7,175 bases of DNA, taken from NCBI GenBank assembly GCA_903644035.1, contig CAHJXG010000463.1, positions 1 through 7,175 on the forward strand, written 5' to 3'. Both the position numbers and the translations under genes were made by a program. This document shows positions 6,873 to 7,175 of the stretch, one piece after another. Below the pieces are notes generated by a model. That model was not told the DNA's origin, did no database searches, and saw only the letters and a list, made by a program, of their open reading frames with translations. Source of the DNA: Rhodospirillales bacterium (GTDB lineage Bacteria; Pseudomonadota; Alphaproteobacteria; Acetobacterales; Acetobacteraceae). Numbering within the stretch: position 1 is the first letter of the stretch; the number at the start of each line of letters is the position of its first letter.

Positions 6873-7175
6873 CAAAGCTCCTCGATTCGCCCATCCCGCA
6901 AGGTTACCCGGCGGTCCATGCGGCTGGCGAGGTCCGGGTTGTGCGTGGCGATCAGCGCCGCCACCCCCTCCGACCGCACCATGCGCAGCAGCTCCTCGAA
7001 CACCACGTTGCTGGTGCCGACATCGAGGTTGCCGGTCGGCTCGTCCGCCAGCAGCACGCCGGGCGCGTTGGCCAGCGCCCGCGCGATGGCGACCCGCTGC
7101 TTCTCGCCGCCCGACAGCTTGCCCGGCAGGTGCCCGGCGCGCGCCGGCAGCCCGAATGCGGCCAGCAGCGCCAGC
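6872..7175 (-). CDS. lolD: Lipoprotein-releasing ABC transporter ATP-binding protein LolD, C-terminal part, truncated by the window edge
   Basis: LolD is the ATPase of the LolCDE-type complex, which extracts outer-membrane lipoproteins from the inner membrane and hands them to LolA. About 100 C-terminal codons are present; the gene enters from the right edge, so Walker A is not visible. Within the fragment are the ABC signature [15 protein letters not shown] (residues 20-34 of the fragment), Walker B with catalytic Glu in [12 protein letters not shown] followed by a D-loop, and the switch histidine in [11 protein letters not shown]. The ending [16 protein letters not shown] resembles alphaproteobacterial LolD closely. 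FtsE and MacB-type ATPases share the motifs; the junction with dnaE (lolC-lolD-dnaE is a common alphaproteobacterial order) favours LolD. The stop overlaps the dnaE start by one base. Confidence 0.9.
   Translation of the reverse strand, partial: LALLAAFGLPARAGHLPGKLSGGEKQRVAIARALANAPGVLLADEPTGNLDVGTSNVVFEELLRMVRSEGVAALIATHNPDLASRMDRRVTLRDGRIEEL
6878..6883 (-). promoter_or_regulatory. dnaE ribosome binding site inside the lolD end
   Basis: GAGGAG on the minus strand encodes the last two Glu codons of LolD and lies 5 nt before the dnaE ATG at 6872 but only 2 nt before the in-frame TTG at 6875, which decides for the ATG. With the TGATG stop-start overlap it indicates translational coupling of dnaE to lolD. 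Confidence 0.75.

Noticed and set aside
6873..6875. TTG as the dnaE start, one codon before the ATG
   Set aside because: It lies only 2 nt from GAGGAG, while the ATG has a 5-nt spacing and forms the common TGATG overlap with lolD.

Overview
The window looks like ordinary core chromosome of a GC-rich alphaproteobacterium. The best guess is the Rhodospirillales/Acetobacteraceae side of the class. This rests on the very high GC content, the wording of the proteins (for example the MAMPDFT start of S2 and the LolD and DnaE sequence style), and the gene order lolD-dnaE followed by rpsB-tsf-pyrH-frr-uppS. The lineage is an inference from sequence style; there is no rRNA here to test it. No mobile element, CRISPR array, tRNA or phage gene was seen.

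All seven genes lie on the minus strand, so transcription runs from high to low coordinates. In transcription order they are: the 3' end of lolD (ATPase of the lipoprotein-release ABC transporter, cut by the right edge); dnaE (replicative DNA polymerase III alpha subunit); a 163-bp gap with a strikingly structured leader; rpsB (ribosomal protein S2); tsf (elongation factor Ts); a 97-bp gap with a GC-rich hairpin; pyrH (UMP kinase); frr (ribosome recycling factor); and the 5' end of uppS (undecaprenyl diphosphate synthase, cut by the left edge). lolD and dnaE overlap by one base (TGATG). rpsB and tsf are 12 bp apart, with the tsf Shine-Dalgarno overlapping the rpsB stop codon. frr and uppS are 4 bp apart. 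These spacings point to co-transcription and translational coupling within lolD-dnaE, rpsB-tsf and pyrH-frr-uppS.

Functionally the block joins envelope biogenesis (LolD, UppS), replication (DnaE), translation (S2, EF-Ts, RRF) and pyrimidine nucleotide supply (PyrH). The rpsB-tsf-pyrH-frr-uppS order is a classic growth-linked cluster.

The least ordinary element is non-coding. The dnaE-rpsB gap can fold into one long hairpin: a perfect 9-bp helix capped by a smaller hairpin, then a 7-bp helix that pairs the whole rpsB Shine-Dalgarno with an upstream anti-SD, then a 6-bp helix reaching to 1 nt before the AUG. This is a good candidate for a translational autoregulatory leader for S2. A second, weaker structure lies just upstream of the pyrH ribosome binding site. 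No intrinsic terminator with a U tract was found anywhere. The long plus-strand reading frames are antisense shadows of the GC-rich genes.
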